From Myxococcales bacterium (GTDB taxonomy: Bacteria > Myxococcota_A > Polyangia > Polyangiales > Polyangiaceae), in NCBI GenBank assembly GCA_023248815.1, contig JAHFDV010000003.1:1-40606 (forward strand): 40,606 nucleotides of DNA, written 5' to 3'. The notes beneath the pieces were generated by a model. The model ran no database searches. It was not told the origin of the DNA and worked only from the letters and a program-made list of their open reading frames with translations. Below, in pieces: positions 7,060 to 16,228 of the stretch (positions within the stretch are counted from its first letter, which is position 1; each line of letters starts with the position of its first letter). The translations under genes and the position numbers were made by a program.

Positions 7060-8187
7060 ATGCTGGGGAAGAAAGATCCGAGACAAGAGACGAGCCGAGT
7101 GGCGCGTTTTTTCTCGCACGCTCTGCCCTTCGTCGCCTTCACTTTTGGCACCTGGCTGAGCCTCCGCGGCACGCACACGCGTGAGATCATCCGGCCCGAG
7201 TCGCACCCCAACATCGTCGATCTCACGAACCCCGCCTCGCCGGACCTCGGCGAATCGCTCGAACAGACGAGCGTTCCTTGGCCTCGCCTGAACCCTACCG
7301 CGCGCATCGATCGCGCGTGGCTCCTCGCCGATGGTCCCGAGCGGCGCGACGGAGCCCCTGGCGTCGTGACGCTCACGTTCGACGACGGCCCGTTTCCCGA
7401 GACGACGCCGTACGTCCTCAAGTCGCTGAAGAAGTACGACATGCACGCGACGTTCTTTCTCATCGGAAAGTATCTCGCGGGATCGGACGACCGCTGCGTG
7501 AAGTCTCGCGAGACCGCGCGCCAAATCCTCGCCGAGGGTCATCTCATCGGCAATCACAGCTACGATCACGCGCGGCTCGGTGGCCTCGAAGAAGCCGACG
7601 CCCTCGACGAGATCGACCGCAGCGCGCGCGCGATCACGAAGACTCTAGGAAGTGCACCGCGCCTCTTTCGCCCGCCGTATGGATCACTGACACCGTCGCT
7701 CGAAGAAGCATTGGCGGCGCGCAACCAAGAGCTCGTCCTTTGGAACATCGAGGTCGGCGACATGACGCGCGACGATCCCGATCGCATGTTCGAAGAGCTG
7801 CGTGCGCAGATCATCTACAACAAGGGCGGCATCGTTCTTCTCCACGACATCAGGTGGTCGAGCGTCCTCGCATTCAAAAAACTCGCGGAGTGGCTCGATA
7901 GTCACCGCTTCGATCGCGATCACCCCGAGCGCGGAGGCTACGACGTCGTCGATCTCGGCGAGTACTTGCGACGAACGGCGATGGATCCACCAAAGGCGAG
8001 CGGACGCGCCGAGCTCGAACGCGCCCGCGCCGAAGCTTTCAAGGCCAACGACGAAAAGAAGCGCCATCGTGCAGCGGAGGTAGTCCTCCCCCTCGTCCCG
8101 CAAGACGACTCAGTGGCATCTCCAGCGTCGGAAGGCGCTTCCCTCTTTGGCCACGAAGTCGGCCATGTAGTCGGCCACGAAGGCTGA
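7060..8187 (+). CDS. NodB-type polysaccharide deacetylase (CE4 family)
   Basis: 375 residues with an N-terminal hydrophobic segment (ALPFVAFTFGTWLSL) that may anchor or export it. The catalytic NodB domain spans about 95-290: TFDDGPFPET (catalytic base Asp and metal Asp), HATFFLIGKY, metal ligands in GNHSYDH, the RPPYG motif, and LLHDI with the catalytic His. CE4 enzymes remove acetyl groups from peptidoglycan, chitin-like or other N-acetyl sugar polymers; substrate cannot be told from sequence. The C-terminal 80 residues are charged and low-complexity, ending in repeated GH(E)V units. The gene converges with the following minus-strand lipoprotein gene, 10 bp apart. Confidence 0.92.
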   Translation: MLGKKDPRQETSRVARFFSHALPFVAFTFGTWLSLRGTHTREIIRPESHPNIVDLTNPASPDLGESLEQTSVPWPRLNPTARIDRAWLLADGPERRDGAPGVVTLTFDDGPFPETTPYVLKSLKKYDMHATFFLIGKYLAGSDDRCVKSRETARQILAEGHLIGNHSYDHARLGGLEEADALDEIDRSARAITKTLGSAPRLFRPPYGSLTPSLEEALAARNQELVLWNIEVGDMTRDDPDRMFEELRAQIIYNKGGIVLLHDIRWSSVLAFKKLAEWLDSHRFDRDHPERGGYDVVDLGEYLRRTAMDPPKASGRAELERARAEAFKANDEKKRHRAAEVVLPLVPQDDSVASPASEGASLFGHEVGHVVGHEG

Positions 8188-8197
8188 GAAGGCGCGA

Positions 8198-9064
8198 TCA
8201 CTCCATCGGGACGGCGGGTGGCGAGATCTCGGCGGGCGGGAGACCCATCGCATTCGAGAGGTTGCCGGGCTCCGTCGTGCGGTCGCCGTTGAGGTCGACG
8301 ACGTCTACGAGGATTTCGAGAGCGATATTTCCTGCTTCGTACGAACGGATGCCGACGTCGAACCCCGTGAGGCCCGGCGTGATCGCAGGAATGTATTTGC
8401 TGATCAGCGGATCGGGCGTCGAAGAACGATTCTGAATGTAGAAGACGCGATTCACGAGACCGTTCACGTTCGCTTCGGGATCGGTCGGCGGCGTCGTGAT
8501 GATGTTCTCGGCCGTCGCGAGATCGATCGCGAGCTCGCGCGTGTCGTCGGGAGTGATGGTCCCTTGAATGCGCGACTTCGGACCGAGGACTACGAATTTG
8601 TCGAAGCCGCTGAAGTCCGGCGTCGATCCTTCATCCGTCACCGTGAGCCCCGGGCGATAGCGAACGAACTCGTTCCAAGGATCGACGATGAGCTCGACGG
8701 TGTGCTTTTGATCGTCGAGGTTCGAGAGCGTGTAGCGGATCGTGATCTCGAGATCTTGTGACTTGAGAAACGGCGCCGAGGGGAACGGTGCGGCTTGGCC
8801 GAGGGCTGCCTTTTCTGCCGCCGTCGGTTTGCGCACGGGGAGAATGAACTCCTTTTGCGCTTGGAAGATCGTCGTCTCACCGTCGTCGTAGAAGGCCGGC
8901 GACGTCGCCGACATTCCAATGGCGACAGGGTCGAGCACCTGATTGGTGCCGTCATTGCTGCAAGCGACGACGCTGCAGGCGATCACACTGCCCGCGAAAA
9001 TGGTCGTTCCAAGTGCGCCAAAAGAGCGCGCGGTCCGTGCATGCTTCATTGAACGAAGTGTCAT
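8198..9064 (-). CDS. Hypothetical lipoprotein
   Basis: The track start at 9088 is a GTG; the ATG at 9064 is better because AGAGAGG stands 7 bases upstream and the signal peptide then begins MTLRSMKHARTARSF, ending in lipobox VVAC. The mature part of about 250 residues has no motif I know. It looks beta-rich and mentions typical secreted-domain strands (LEITIRYTLSNLDD, GNIALEILVDVVDLNGD). It may be a myxobacterial outer-surface or periplasmic lipoprotein. It is divergent from the DUF2505-like gene across 51 bp. Confidence 0.75.
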   Translation of the reverse strand: MTLRSMKHARTARSFGALGTTIFAGSVIACSVVACSNDGTNQVLDPVAIGMSATSPAFYDDGETTIFQAQKEFILPVRKPTAAEKAALGQAAPFPSAPFLKSQDLEITIRYTLSNLDDQKHTVELIVDPWNEFVRYRPGLTVTDEGSTPDFSGFDKFVVLGPKSRIQGTITPDDTRELAIDLATAENIITTPPTDPEANVNGLVNRVFYIQNRSSTPDPLISKYIPAITPGLTGFDVGIRSYEAGNIALEILVDVVDLNGDRTTEPGNLSNAMGLPPAEISPPAVPME

Positions 9065-9094
9065 CCGAAACCTCTCTTTTGTCCCCACGTTTAC

Positions 9095-9105
9095 GGTAGT
9101 CTACC
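9095..9105. promoter_or_regulatory. Short palindrome between divergent genes
   Basis: GGTAG-T-CTACC is a perfect 5-bp dyad about 10 bp upstream of the DUF2505-like start codon and inside the shared 51-bp divergent promoter region. It may be an operator, but it is short enough to arise by chance. Confidence 0.25.
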
Positions 9106-9115
9106 CGCTCGGCTC

Positions 9116-9622
9116 ATGTTTTTCGAGTATCGCCATGACTTCGACGTAGCTCTCGACGTGCTCGAGCTTGCCGTACTTTCACCCACCCTGATCGAACGGC
9201 TCGCTCCGCGACTCCGCCACATCGAGTCGGTGGTTCAGAAAGAACACGAAGTCGAAGGCGGAAAACTCCGCCGCGTGTGGGGATATCAGGCAGATATCAA
9301 CATCCCCGCGCTCGCGCGTGGCGTCATCACCAAAGAGATGTGCGCATGGGAAGAGGAGAGCTTGTACGAGATCTCCACCCATCGCGGCACCTGGACGATC
9401 ACTCCCAACATCGAGCCGAAGTGGCGCAAACTATTTTCTGCGACGGGCTCCTATCGGCTCGCTGCGGATGGCGCCACGAGCTATCGCATCGTCGAAGGCA
9501 ACGTCGAGCTCGAGGTTCCGCGCGTCGTCGCCGAGATCGCGCTTCGTCTCATCATTGGTGAGATCAAGAAGACGTTCGAAGCCGAAGCCGACATGCTCCG
9601 TGAGATTTCGACCGGCTACTGA
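9116..9622 (+). CDS. DUF2505-like (SRPBCC/START-fold-like) protein
   Basis: 168 residues, no signal peptide, so cytoplasmic. The pattern of an N-terminal strand (MFFEYRHDFDVALDVL), a central set of beta strands (GGKLRRVWGYQADIN, TWTITPNI, ATSYRIVEGNVELEV) and a long C-terminal helix (RLIIGEIKKTFEAEADMLREI) fits the DUF2505 family of SRPBCC-like folds, which hold a hydrophobic cavity. The precise function of that family is unknown. The family name is from memory of its pattern and should be tested by profile search. Confidence 0.55.
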   Translation: MFFEYRHDFDVALDVLELAVLSPTLIERLAPRLRHIESVVQKEHEVEGGKLRRVWGYQADINIPALARGVITKEMCAWEEESLYEISTHRGTWTITPNIEPKWRKLFSATGSYRLAADGATSYRIVEGNVELEVPRVVAEIALRLIIGEIKKTFEAEADMLREISTGY

Positions 9623-9648
9623 ACGGTCTCTCGCTCGCGCGAGCTCTT

Positions 9649-9675
9649 GCGAGAAACGGTCTCGCCTAGGCTTTT
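9649..9675 (+). terminator. Possible terminator after DUF2505-like gene
   Basis: Stem GCGAGA-AACGG-TCTCGC followed within 6 bases by CTTTTC. The stem is only 6 bp and the T-run short, so this is a weak candidate. Confidence 0.3.
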
Positions 9676-9757
9676 CAGAACGCGCCTCACTCCGCACAAC
9701 GTTGCTCCCCAGAACGTCGTTCCCCACAACTCCTCCTTCGCCCAACGGGAGACTCGC

Positions 9758-12307
9758 ATGAAACGATCCGTCCTTTTCCTCTCTCTGCTTTCTGGCGCAC
9801 AACTCTTCGTCGGCGGTCGCGCCTTCGCGGACCAACCGATGCCGCCGCGAGCCGACAGGTTGCCCTCACCGGGTCGTCTCTCCTCGACGGACGAGAGCGC
9901 AGAGTCGATCGTGCTGAACCCCGCGAACATTGCGAAGCTTCCTTCTTATGAAGCCCGCATTTCCGGAGCGCTCTGTCACGACGCGAAGGAGCGAACTGGC
10001 TGCGGCGTCGCCGAGTCGCTCGTGCTTCCACTTCCCTTCAACATGGCGGTCGGCCTTCGCTTCGATTCGCTCATCCCACCGAACTCGATCGGATTTCCGT
10101 TCGATTCCACCTACCACTGGGCAACCTTTGCGCTCGCAATGCAGCCGACGAAGCGCCTCGCGATCGGCGCCTCGTATCAGTGGTCGTACTCGGCGAACCC
10201 GCTCCTCGACAGCTTGAAAGGGGTCTCCGTCGGCGCGACGTATACGCCTTCGCCCTATCTCGCGTTTTCAGCCGTCGCCAACAACTTCAATCGTCCGAGT
10301 CTCCTTGCAGGTCCGACGGGTACTCCCCTTCTCGACAGCACGTACCTCGGAGGCATCGCGCTTCGCCCGCGTGGTCGCCGCTCCCTCGAGATCGGCGCCG
10401 ACGTTCGCTACTTCACGAGCGACGACTACGTCGTTCCTCGTTTTGCGGTGAGCGCGGACATCCCCGGCGTCGGTCGTGCGCGCGGAGACATCGAGATCCG
10501 TGACGTCGCACGTGAAGCGACGCGATCGGTCGTCGGCTCGGCATCGCTCGAAATCGCTCTCGGCAAAGCCTCTCTTCACGGCGGAGTTTGGGTCGGCAGC
10601 GGCCTCGGCGACTCGGGGAGCATCAGCGAATACGGTTCGCTCGCGATCTCTGGTTTCCGCCTTCCCGGCCTCCCGCGCGGCAAGCACGCGGTCAGCTTTC
10701 GCATCGAGAAGACACCTGGAATCTACACGCATATCGCGCTCCTCCGGAAGCTCTGGAAGATCGCCGAAGACCCCGCCGTCGAGGGTGTTGCGTTCGCACT
10801 CCGCGCCGAGCCTGCCGAATCGTATGCACACGCCGAAGAGCTCGCCGACGCGATTCGCGTCCTCCGCGCGCACGGCAAGCGCGTCCTTTGTAGCCTCGAA
10901 GACGGCGGCGCACGCGCGCTCTACGTCTGCGCCAACGCCGATCGCACGGTCGTGAATCCCGCGGGCGGCATCCGCTTCGCCGGCCTGCGTTCGCAATACA
11001 TTTACGTGCGCGATCTCCTCGACAAGATCGGCGTCAAAGCCGACGTGCTCCGCGTGAGCGAGCACAAGAGCGCTCCCGAGATGGTCACGAACGACAAGGC
11101 GAGTGACGAAGCGCGCAAAGATCACGAGAAGGCGCTCGCCCAGATCGAGGCCGTTTATTACAAGAACCTCGCAAAGGGTCGGCGCATGAGTGAAGTCGAA
11201 GCTCGCGCGATCATCTCGCACGGCCCCTTCGTCGCTCAAGAAGCACGCTCCGCAGGACTCGTAGATGGGTACGCCTTCGACGACGAGCTCGAGCGCGCGA
11301 TGTCCGATCTCGTCGGTCATCGCACACCAACGAGGCGCTACGACGACCTTGCGAACGCCAATGACACGTTCGGCCCGCGTTCACGCGTTGGGCTCATCGT
11401 CGTCGATGGCGAGATGGTCGATGGGCGCTCGGAGACGATGCTCATCGGCGGAACGAAGCTCTCGGGCTCGTACACGATTGCCGAAGCAGCAAAAGAGATG
11501 CGCGAAGATTCGACGGTAAAAAGCGTCGTTTTGCGCATCGAGACGGGGGGCGGTTCTTCCATGGCCGCCGACGTGATGTGGCGCGAGCTTCTACTCCTCG
11601 CGCGCAAAAAGCCGCTCATCGTTTCCATGGGAAGCGCCGCGGCGAGTGGCGGCTATTACATCGCCGTCGCCGGCTCCAAGATCTACGCGCTGCCGCTGAC
11701 GGTCACGGGTTCGATCGGCGTGTTCTATGGCAAAGCCGATGTCAGCGGACTCATGAAGAAGCTCGGGGTGAACGTCGAGACGTACAAGACCTCGCCGCAT
11801 GCCGATGCCGAGTCCTTCTTCCGTCCGTTCTCGGACGAAGAGCGCGTCGTCTTGCAGAAGAAGGTCGGCCAGATCTACGACACCTTCCTCGATCGCGTGG
11901 CGCAAGGCCGCAAGATGACGAAGGCGCAAGTCGATGCCGTCGGTGACGGTCGCGTGTGGACCGGCCAAGAGGCGAAAGACAAAGGTCTCGTCGACGAGCT
12001 CGGTGGGCTCCGGCATGCCCTCGAAGAGGCGCGCCATCGTGCACACCTTCCGGACGACGCGCCGCTCTTCGAGCTTCCTCGTCGCGACACGAGCCTTCTC
12101 GGCCGCGCACTGAAGCTCGTCGGTGGCAGCCCAGATTCCTCGCTCGCGCTCTCGCTGAAGTCCTTGCCGCTCGGTTTCACGCAGGTGTTGAACGCCGCCG
12201 TTCCCTTCCTCGTGAACCCCGAAGAAAAAGCCTTCACGCGTCTCGAAGCGATGCCGGCCGAGCTCCTCGACCACGGCACCGAAGAGATCGATCACATCGA
12301 GGAGTGA
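9758..12307 (+). CDS. sppA: SppA-type signal peptide peptidase with beta-rich N-terminal domain
   Basis: The ATG at 9758 follows GGGAG and begins a signal peptide ([13 protein letters not shown]...AFA), giving 849 residues; the ORF start at 9647 is too early. Residues about 30-320 are rich in alternating strands and Gly ([21 protein letters not shown]) and resemble outer-membrane barrel or autotransporter-like sequence. From about 330 there are two S49 domains as in long (67K-type) SppA: the lysine in EHKSAPEM of the first domain, and the nucleophile serine in [12 protein letters not shown] of the second, followed by [10 protein letters not shown]. SppA hydrolyses leftover signal peptides and membrane peptides. 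The ClpP-like catalytic dyad residues are both present. Confidence 0.9.
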   Translation: MKRSVLFLSLLSGAQLFVGGRAFADQPMPPRADRLPSPGRLSSTDESAESIVLNPANIAKLPSYEARISGALCHDAKERTGCGVAESLVLPLPFNMAVGLRFDSLIPPNSIGFPFDSTYHWATFALAMQPTKRLAIGASYQWSYSANPLLDSLKGVSVGATYTPSPYLAFSAVANNFNRPSLLAGPTGTPLLDSTYLGGIALRPRGRRSLEIGADVRYFTSDDYVVPRFAVSADIPGVGRARGDIEIRDVAREATRSVVGSASLEIALGKASLHGGVWVGSGLGDSGSISEYGSLAISGFRLPGLPRGKHAVSFRIEKTPGIYTHIALLRKLWKIAEDPAVEGVAFALRAEPAESYAHAEELADAIRVLRAHGKRVLCSLEDGGARALYVCANADRTVVNPAGGIRFAGLRSQYIYVRDLLDKIGVKADVLRVSEHKSAPEMVTNDKASDEARKDHEKALAQIEAVYYKNLAKGRRMSEVEARAIISHGPFVAQEARSAGLVDGYAFDDELERAMSDLVGHRTPTRRYDDLANANDTFGPRSRVGLIVVDGEMVDGRSETMLIGGTKLSGSYTIAEAAKEMREDSTVKSVVLRIETGGGSSMAADVMWRELLLLARKKPLIVSMGSAAASGGYYIAVAGSKIYALPLTVTGSIGVFYGKADVSGLMKKLGVNVETYKTSPHADAESFFRPFSDEERVVLQKKVGQIYDTFLDRVAQGRKMTKAQVDAVGDGRVWTGQEAKDKGLVDELGGLRHALEEARHRAHLPDDAPLFELPRRDTSLLGRALKLVGGSPDSSLALSLKSLPLGFTQVLNAAVPFLVNPEEKAFTRLEAMPAELLDHGTEEIDHIEE

Positions 12308-12319
12308 GCGAAGGCACGC

Positions 12320-13519
12320 CTATCTCGCGGCGCGCATCCGATGGATCGCGATCGCGGGGGCGACTCCGAAGCGCACGGGCGGTCCGGTCGTTCCGAGCCC
12401 AGGGTGCACGTAGAGCACGCTCTTTTTCGCGCGGTAGTAACCGACGACGAAGTGGTGCGAGATGTTCGCGAGTGAAAAACGTCGCGCCAAGAAGGGCGCC
12501 GCGATCTGTCCGCCGTGGGTGTGACCGCTGAGAGTGAAGGCGACGCCCGCCTCCGCGGCGAGCGGAAAAAGATCGGGATCGTGCGCGAGCAGGATCGTTG
12601 GGCGTGAGGGATCTTGCCGTTCGAGCGCTGCCGTCATGTTGGCGCGCTTCGTCCACGTGTCGTCGACCCCGGCGAGCAAGAAGCTCGCGCCATTCTTCTC
12701 GTAGATCTCCGATTCATTCTGGAGCACGCGCGCGCCCGATTTTCGAAGCAACGTGAGGAGCGGCTCCCCGCCTCCGAAATAGTCGTGGTTGCCCATCACG
12801 AGCGCCACTCCGAGCGGCGCATGGAGGCGCGCGATGATGTCGGCGATCTCCTGGTGGAAGACGGTGCCGCTCGTCACGTAGTCGCCCGTGAGAACGATGA
12901 GATCGGCTTTTGCGGAGTTGGAGGCTTCGACCCAGCGATCCACGAGCGACTTCGAAGTGAGCGAGCCGATGTGAAGATCCGAGAGCTGCGCGATGCGGAG
13001 ACCATCGAGAGCCGCGGGCCAGCCTTCGACTGCGACGTCTTTTTCTTCGACGACAAACCAAGGGCGACGAACGAGTGTTCCGTAGAGGGCGAGCGCCAGC
13101 GAAAAAGCGTAAGCACCAATGAAGTAGAGCGACCACGCGCGCGCATCGACGACGTGCGTGAGGCGCAACAAAAAGACGATCGGCGTACCGGCAACGACGA
13201 GGATTCCTGCGAGCAGGCTCGCCGAGAAATGGATGTAGGCCGGGAAGTCGACGAGCGCGACGACGAGGGCCGGTTTTTTCTCGTCCCACATTCCGAGCTG
13301 AATGCGCCAGCCGAGATAGAGCGCGAGCGGAAGAGGAAGGAGATACGGCAGCGCGTGGAAGAGCGTGCCGAAGGTGAGCGTCGGAGCGAAGGTGCGTGCG
13401 ATCTCGCCGAAGAGCGAAACCCACACGGGCAACAAAAGGAGCTGGAGCGCCGCCGTGACGATGAGAACGACCGTGACGAAGTTCGGGCGGCGCCTACGGA
13501 CTTTTTCCGATCGCTTCAC
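12320..13519 (-). CDS. Membrane-anchored calcineurin-like metallophosphoesterase
   Basis: The ORF reaches 13693, but the part before 13563 overlaps the kinase gene; the GTG at 13519 (MKRSEKVRRRR) gives a 399-residue protein. Four to five membrane segments occupy about residues 15-160. The cytoplasmic or periplasmic phosphoesterase domain follows with the full two-metal set: LSDLHIG (DxH), TGDYV (GD), MGNHDYF (GNHD), LLAHDPD (H) and SGHTHGGQ (GHTH). The layout resembles YaeI/YkuE/LpxG-like enzymes that cleave phosphodiester or pyrophosphate bonds in lipids; substrate unknown. It lies 43 bp downstream of the kinase gene and may be cotranscribed. It converges with sppA. Confidence 0.88.
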   Translation of the reverse strand: MKRSEKVRRRRPNFVTVVLIVTAALQLLLLPVWVSLFGEIARTFAPTLTFGTLFHALPYLLPLPLALYLGWRIQLGMWDEKKPALVVALVDFPAYIHFSASLLAGILVVAGTPIVFLLRLTHVVDARAWSLYFIGAYAFSLALALYGTLVRRPWFVVEEKDVAVEGWPAALDGLRIAQLSDLHIGSLTSKSLVDRWVEASNSAKADLIVLTGDYVTSGTVFHQEIADIIARLHAPLGVALVMGNHDYFGGGEPLLTLLRKSGARVLQNESEIYEKNGASFLLAGVDDTWTKRANMTAALERQDPSRPTILLAHDPDLFPLAAEAGVAFTLSGHTHGGQIAAPFLARRFSLANISHHFVVGYYRAKKSVLYVHPGLGTTGPPVRFGVAPAIAIHRMRAAR

Positions 13520-13562
13520 GTTGCCTGAGGGAGTTCGAGAATTGCTCGCGAGAGGACGAGCG

Positions 13563-15578
13563 TCAGCCTGCGCGGCCTTCGACGAGGATGCCCTTCGCGG
13601 TGAGCGCGCGGACGCGCGGCCCCTTGTGCTCGATCGCGAGAACATCGCCTTCGACGACGAGCTCGGTTGCAACGCGTTGCCACGCGCCTTCACGACGAGA
13701 CAAGAGGCGTCCCTTGGCCGAGCCTGCCCAAGCGATGCCAGAGGGACCGCCCGTGACGACGAGAAGATCTTGGAGAGTCTGCACGCGTTCGAGCGAGACG
13801 GACGTCGAAGTCATGCGCAAGGCGTGCCCTCCGCGGCCAACGATTCCGAAAGCGCCGTCGCGGTAGCGCATCACCGAAAGGAGATCGACTTCGCACACGC
13901 GATCCGTCTTGAGCTGCCCATTCGGTGTGATGCGAACGATCGTGCCCTGCGCGCCCGCCGCGAGCGTTCCCGAATCCGGATGGGAATAGACGCCGAAGAG
14001 CCGCGTGACACTTGGGATCGTCAGGTGGCGGGTCATGCGATTTTGCTGGAGCGAAACGAAGACGCCTTCTTCGCCGCCGCCTTTTTTCGCCTGACGGCCG
14101 ACGAGCACGAGCCCGTCGTCTCCGAGGCGTGAGCCACCGTAGAACGTAATGGGCTCGCTCGTGAGGCGATGCGGCGTGAGCACGCCGTCCTCAGAAAGCT
14201 CGAGTACCGAGGCGCGAGCGCCAGCGAAAAACGCTCCGCCGCCTGCCGTCGCGATCGTCGTGTTAAGATCGCTCGCTGCGTAACCGTTCGGGAGGGCGAT
14301 TCGCTGCCACCCCTTGCCTTCGACATGACGAACGATCGCATTCGTATCGACTGCGACGATCGAGCCGTTGTCGAGGAAGGCGGCACTGCGGAGCGCGAGC
14401 GGCGCTTCGCTCGCTTTCAGCGAGAACGTGAACTGGCTCGCGTCGACGGCGACACTCTTGTGCGCGTCTCCCGAGAAACGCGGCACCGAGATCGGAGAAG
14501 GTCCGTCTGCCGAAGGACGCACCACGGAGATCGGAGCACCAGGATTGCTCTCGCGTTCACGAATTTCGACCTTGTGGCCACCCGCGCGAGGTAGCTCCGC
14601 TTCGAACGCTTTACGAATGAGCGGCTCGAGGTCTGCGAAGAAAAGCGCGGCACTGGCGTAGCGTTGACTCACGTCGGCACGAAGCGATTTGGCAATCACG
14701 GCGTCGAGCGCTTCGACGAGCTCTGGACGCGCCGCGAGACTCGGAACGAGACGCGATGAAAAGTCGCGCAAGGGGGCGCGCTCTTCTTGGATGATGCGAC
14801 GCACGACCGTAATCGGATTTTCTCCGCGGCCGAGGTCATAGGCGCGTGCGCCGGTCAGCAGCTCGAAGAGAATCGCCCCGAGCGAGAACACGTCCGTGTG
14901 GGGTCCAACGCGCTCGTTTCCAGGCTCGAACTGCTCGGGGGGTGCGTAGCCGATGGTTGCGCCCGCAAGCGTGACCGTCGCCTTCATGTCGACGGCGTGA
15001 AGCTTGACGAGTCCGAAGTCCGTGAGCTTGGCGACCTCGGTGCCGGACTCCGAAGAGAGCAGAATGTTCGAAGGTTTGAGGTCGCGGTGAATGACGTTTT
15101 GCGAGTGGACGGCTTCGAGACCGAGCACGACCTGCTTCATGATGCGGCGCACGCGTTCGAGCGCGAGGCCGCGCCCTCCCGCGTCACGCACTACCTCTTC
15201 GAGGTTCGTGCCACGCACGTATTCGATGACGGTGAAGGGAAGCGTCAACGAAGCGCCGTCGTTGCCAGGAATCGTCGCGGTCGCGTGATCGTAGAAACGC
15301 ACGATGTGTGGCGAGGGCGGGCCCTTCTGCTCGAACATGCGTAACGCCTGCGCCTCCCGACGGAAGCGATCGAGCGTGTCGTCGCTGACGACGTCGGGGC
15401 GGAGCACTTTGACGATGACGAGGAGCCCGTCGGGGTCGTCCCAGTTCGCCGTGAAGACCCAACCTTGTCCGCCTTCGCCGATACGCTCGCGAATATGAAA
15501 CTGAATTCCGCGCGATCCCGTGAGCACGCGTCCGACGATGCTGTCGCGCACGGCTTCGAGAGTGGCGGAAGGAAGCAT
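13563..15578 (-). CDS. Hanks-type Ser/Thr protein kinase with propeller-like C-terminal domain
   Basis: 671 residues. The kinase domain covers about 25-310: glycine loop GEGGQGWV (residues 34-41), ATP-binding K57 in VIVKVL, catalytic HRDLKPSN (D166), DFG at 187-189, and APPEQ before a GxxLFELLTG segment. All catalytic residues are there. Residues about 370-671 form repeated beta blades (SIVAVDTNAIVRHVEG, GGGAFFAGARASVLELSEDG, GTLAAGAQGTIVRITPNG), as in a beta-propeller; this part probably binds a ligand or partner. No membrane helix separates the halves, unlike the common membrane PknB layout, so the whole protein is probably cytoplasmic. Start ATG at 15578. Confidence 0.93.
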   Translation of the reverse strand: MLPSATLEAVRDSIVGRVLTGSRGIQFHIRERIGEGGQGWVFTANWDDPDGLLVIVKVLRPDVVSDDTLDRFRREAQALRMFEQKGPPSPHIVRFYDHATATIPGNDGASLTLPFTVIEYVRGTNLEEVVRDAGGRGLALERVRRIMKQVVLGLEAVHSQNVIHRDLKPSNILLSSESGTEVAKLTDFGLVKLHAVDMKATVTLAGATIGYAPPEQFEPGNERVGPHTDVFSLGAILFELLTGARAYDLGRGENPITVVRRIIQEERAPLRDFSSRLVPSLAARPELVEALDAVIAKSLRADVSQRYASAALFFADLEPLIRKAFEAELPRAGGHKVEIRERESNPGAPISVVRPSADGPSPISVPRFSGDAHKSVAVDASQFTFSLKASEAPLALRSAAFLDNGSIVAVDTNAIVRHVEGKGWQRIALPNGYAASDLNTTIATAGGGAFFAGARASVLELSEDGVLTPHRLTSEPITFYGGSRLGDDGLVLVGRQAKKGGGEEGVFVSLQQNRMTRHLTIPSVTRLFGVYSHPDSGTLAAGAQGTIVRITPNGQLKTDRVCEVDLLSVMRYRDGAFGIVGRGGHALRMTSTSVSLERVQTLQDLLVVTGGPSGIAWAGSAKGRLLSRREGAWQRVATELVVEGDVLAIEHKGPRVRALTAKGILVEGRAG

Positions 15579-15680
15579 GAGCGGGGGAGCTTACCGTTGA
15601 TCGGCGACGCGCGCCTCTTTCACAATGCGGCGTCGTCGCGAGTTCGTGTCGACCTTAGGGCAAGGGGAAACGGGGGTGAA

Positions 15681-15718
15681 CAAAAAGGCAGAGGCACGCG
15701 AACCTTTCGGCGCGTGCC
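15681..15718 (-). terminator. Intrinsic terminator of trxA
   Basis: Read on the minus strand: GGCACGCG-N10-CGCGTGCC, then TCTGCCTTTTTG. A perfect 8-bp stem plus a T5 run, placed 36 bp after the trxA stop. Confidence 0.75.
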
Positions 15719-15753
15719 CCCACTCGTGCGCGATCGCACTCGAACGGCCGAGA

Positions 15754-16074
15754 TCAGCCTTCGAGCAATTTGACGAGCGTCTCTTTGTTGGTGACGCCGA
15801 CGTGCTGGCCCGTGGCCTTGCCGTCTTTGAACACCATCACCGTGGGGACGCCACGAACGCCGAACTTCTGCGTCACCGTCGGGCAATCGTCGATGTCGAC
15901 TTTGGCGACCTTGTACTTTCCCGTGAACTCGTTCGCGATCTTGTCGACGATCGGCGCGAGCATCTTGCAGGGGCCACACCACGTCGCGGTGAAGTCGACG
16001 AGCACTGGGGTCGACGAATTCAGCACCTCGGACTCGAAGTTTTCGTCCGTGATTTCGATCACATTTCCGGCCAT
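15754..16074 (-). CDS. trxA: Thioredoxin
   Basis: The track start (16182) adds 36 codons without merit; the ATG at 16074 is preceded by AGGAGGAT at good spacing and gives the standard 106-residue thioredoxin. The active site is WCGPCK, with the buried DFTATWC strand before it, the cis-Pro in GVPTVMVFKDG, and the C-terminal helix KETLVKLLEG. It has no signal peptide, so it is the cytoplasmic disulfide reductase, recycled by thioredoxin reductase (not in this window). It has its own promoter candidate and terminator, so it is monocistronic. Confidence 0.97.
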   Translation of the reverse strand: MAGNVIEITDENFESEVLNSSTPVLVDFTATWCGPCKMLAPIVDKIANEFTGKYKVAKVDIDDCPTVTQKFGVRGVPTVMVFKDGKATGQHVGVTNKETLVKLLEG

Positions 16075-16099
16075 GGGGAGATCCTCCTGTTGAACGACT

Positions 16100-16127
16100 A
16101 TATTAAGCCCGTCCCACCGAAAGTCTA
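16100..16127 (-). promoter_or_regulatory. Candidate trxA promoter
   Basis: On the minus strand: TAGACT, 16-bp spacer, TAATAT. This AT-rich -10 is conspicuous in GC-rich sequence and lies about 12 bp upstream of the strong AGGAGGAT ribosome-binding site of trxA. Confidence 0.4.
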
Positions 16128-16228
16128 CGGGGGACGAAAACATTGCGTGCTCGCGGTCAGCGAGGAGGCGATCCGAAGCCAAACTGGGTGGCGCCCGTTC
16201 AGGCGTCGTGGCAGGCGTCGAAGCGAGG

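Noticed and set aside
10268-11320. Minus-strand ORF of 350 aa opposite sppA
   Set aside because: Shadow of the SppA coding frame, no start signal or domain.
12614-14132. Plus-strand ORFs 12614..13528 and 13365..14132
   Set aside because: Antisense to the metallophosphoesterase and kinase genes, which carry full motif sets.
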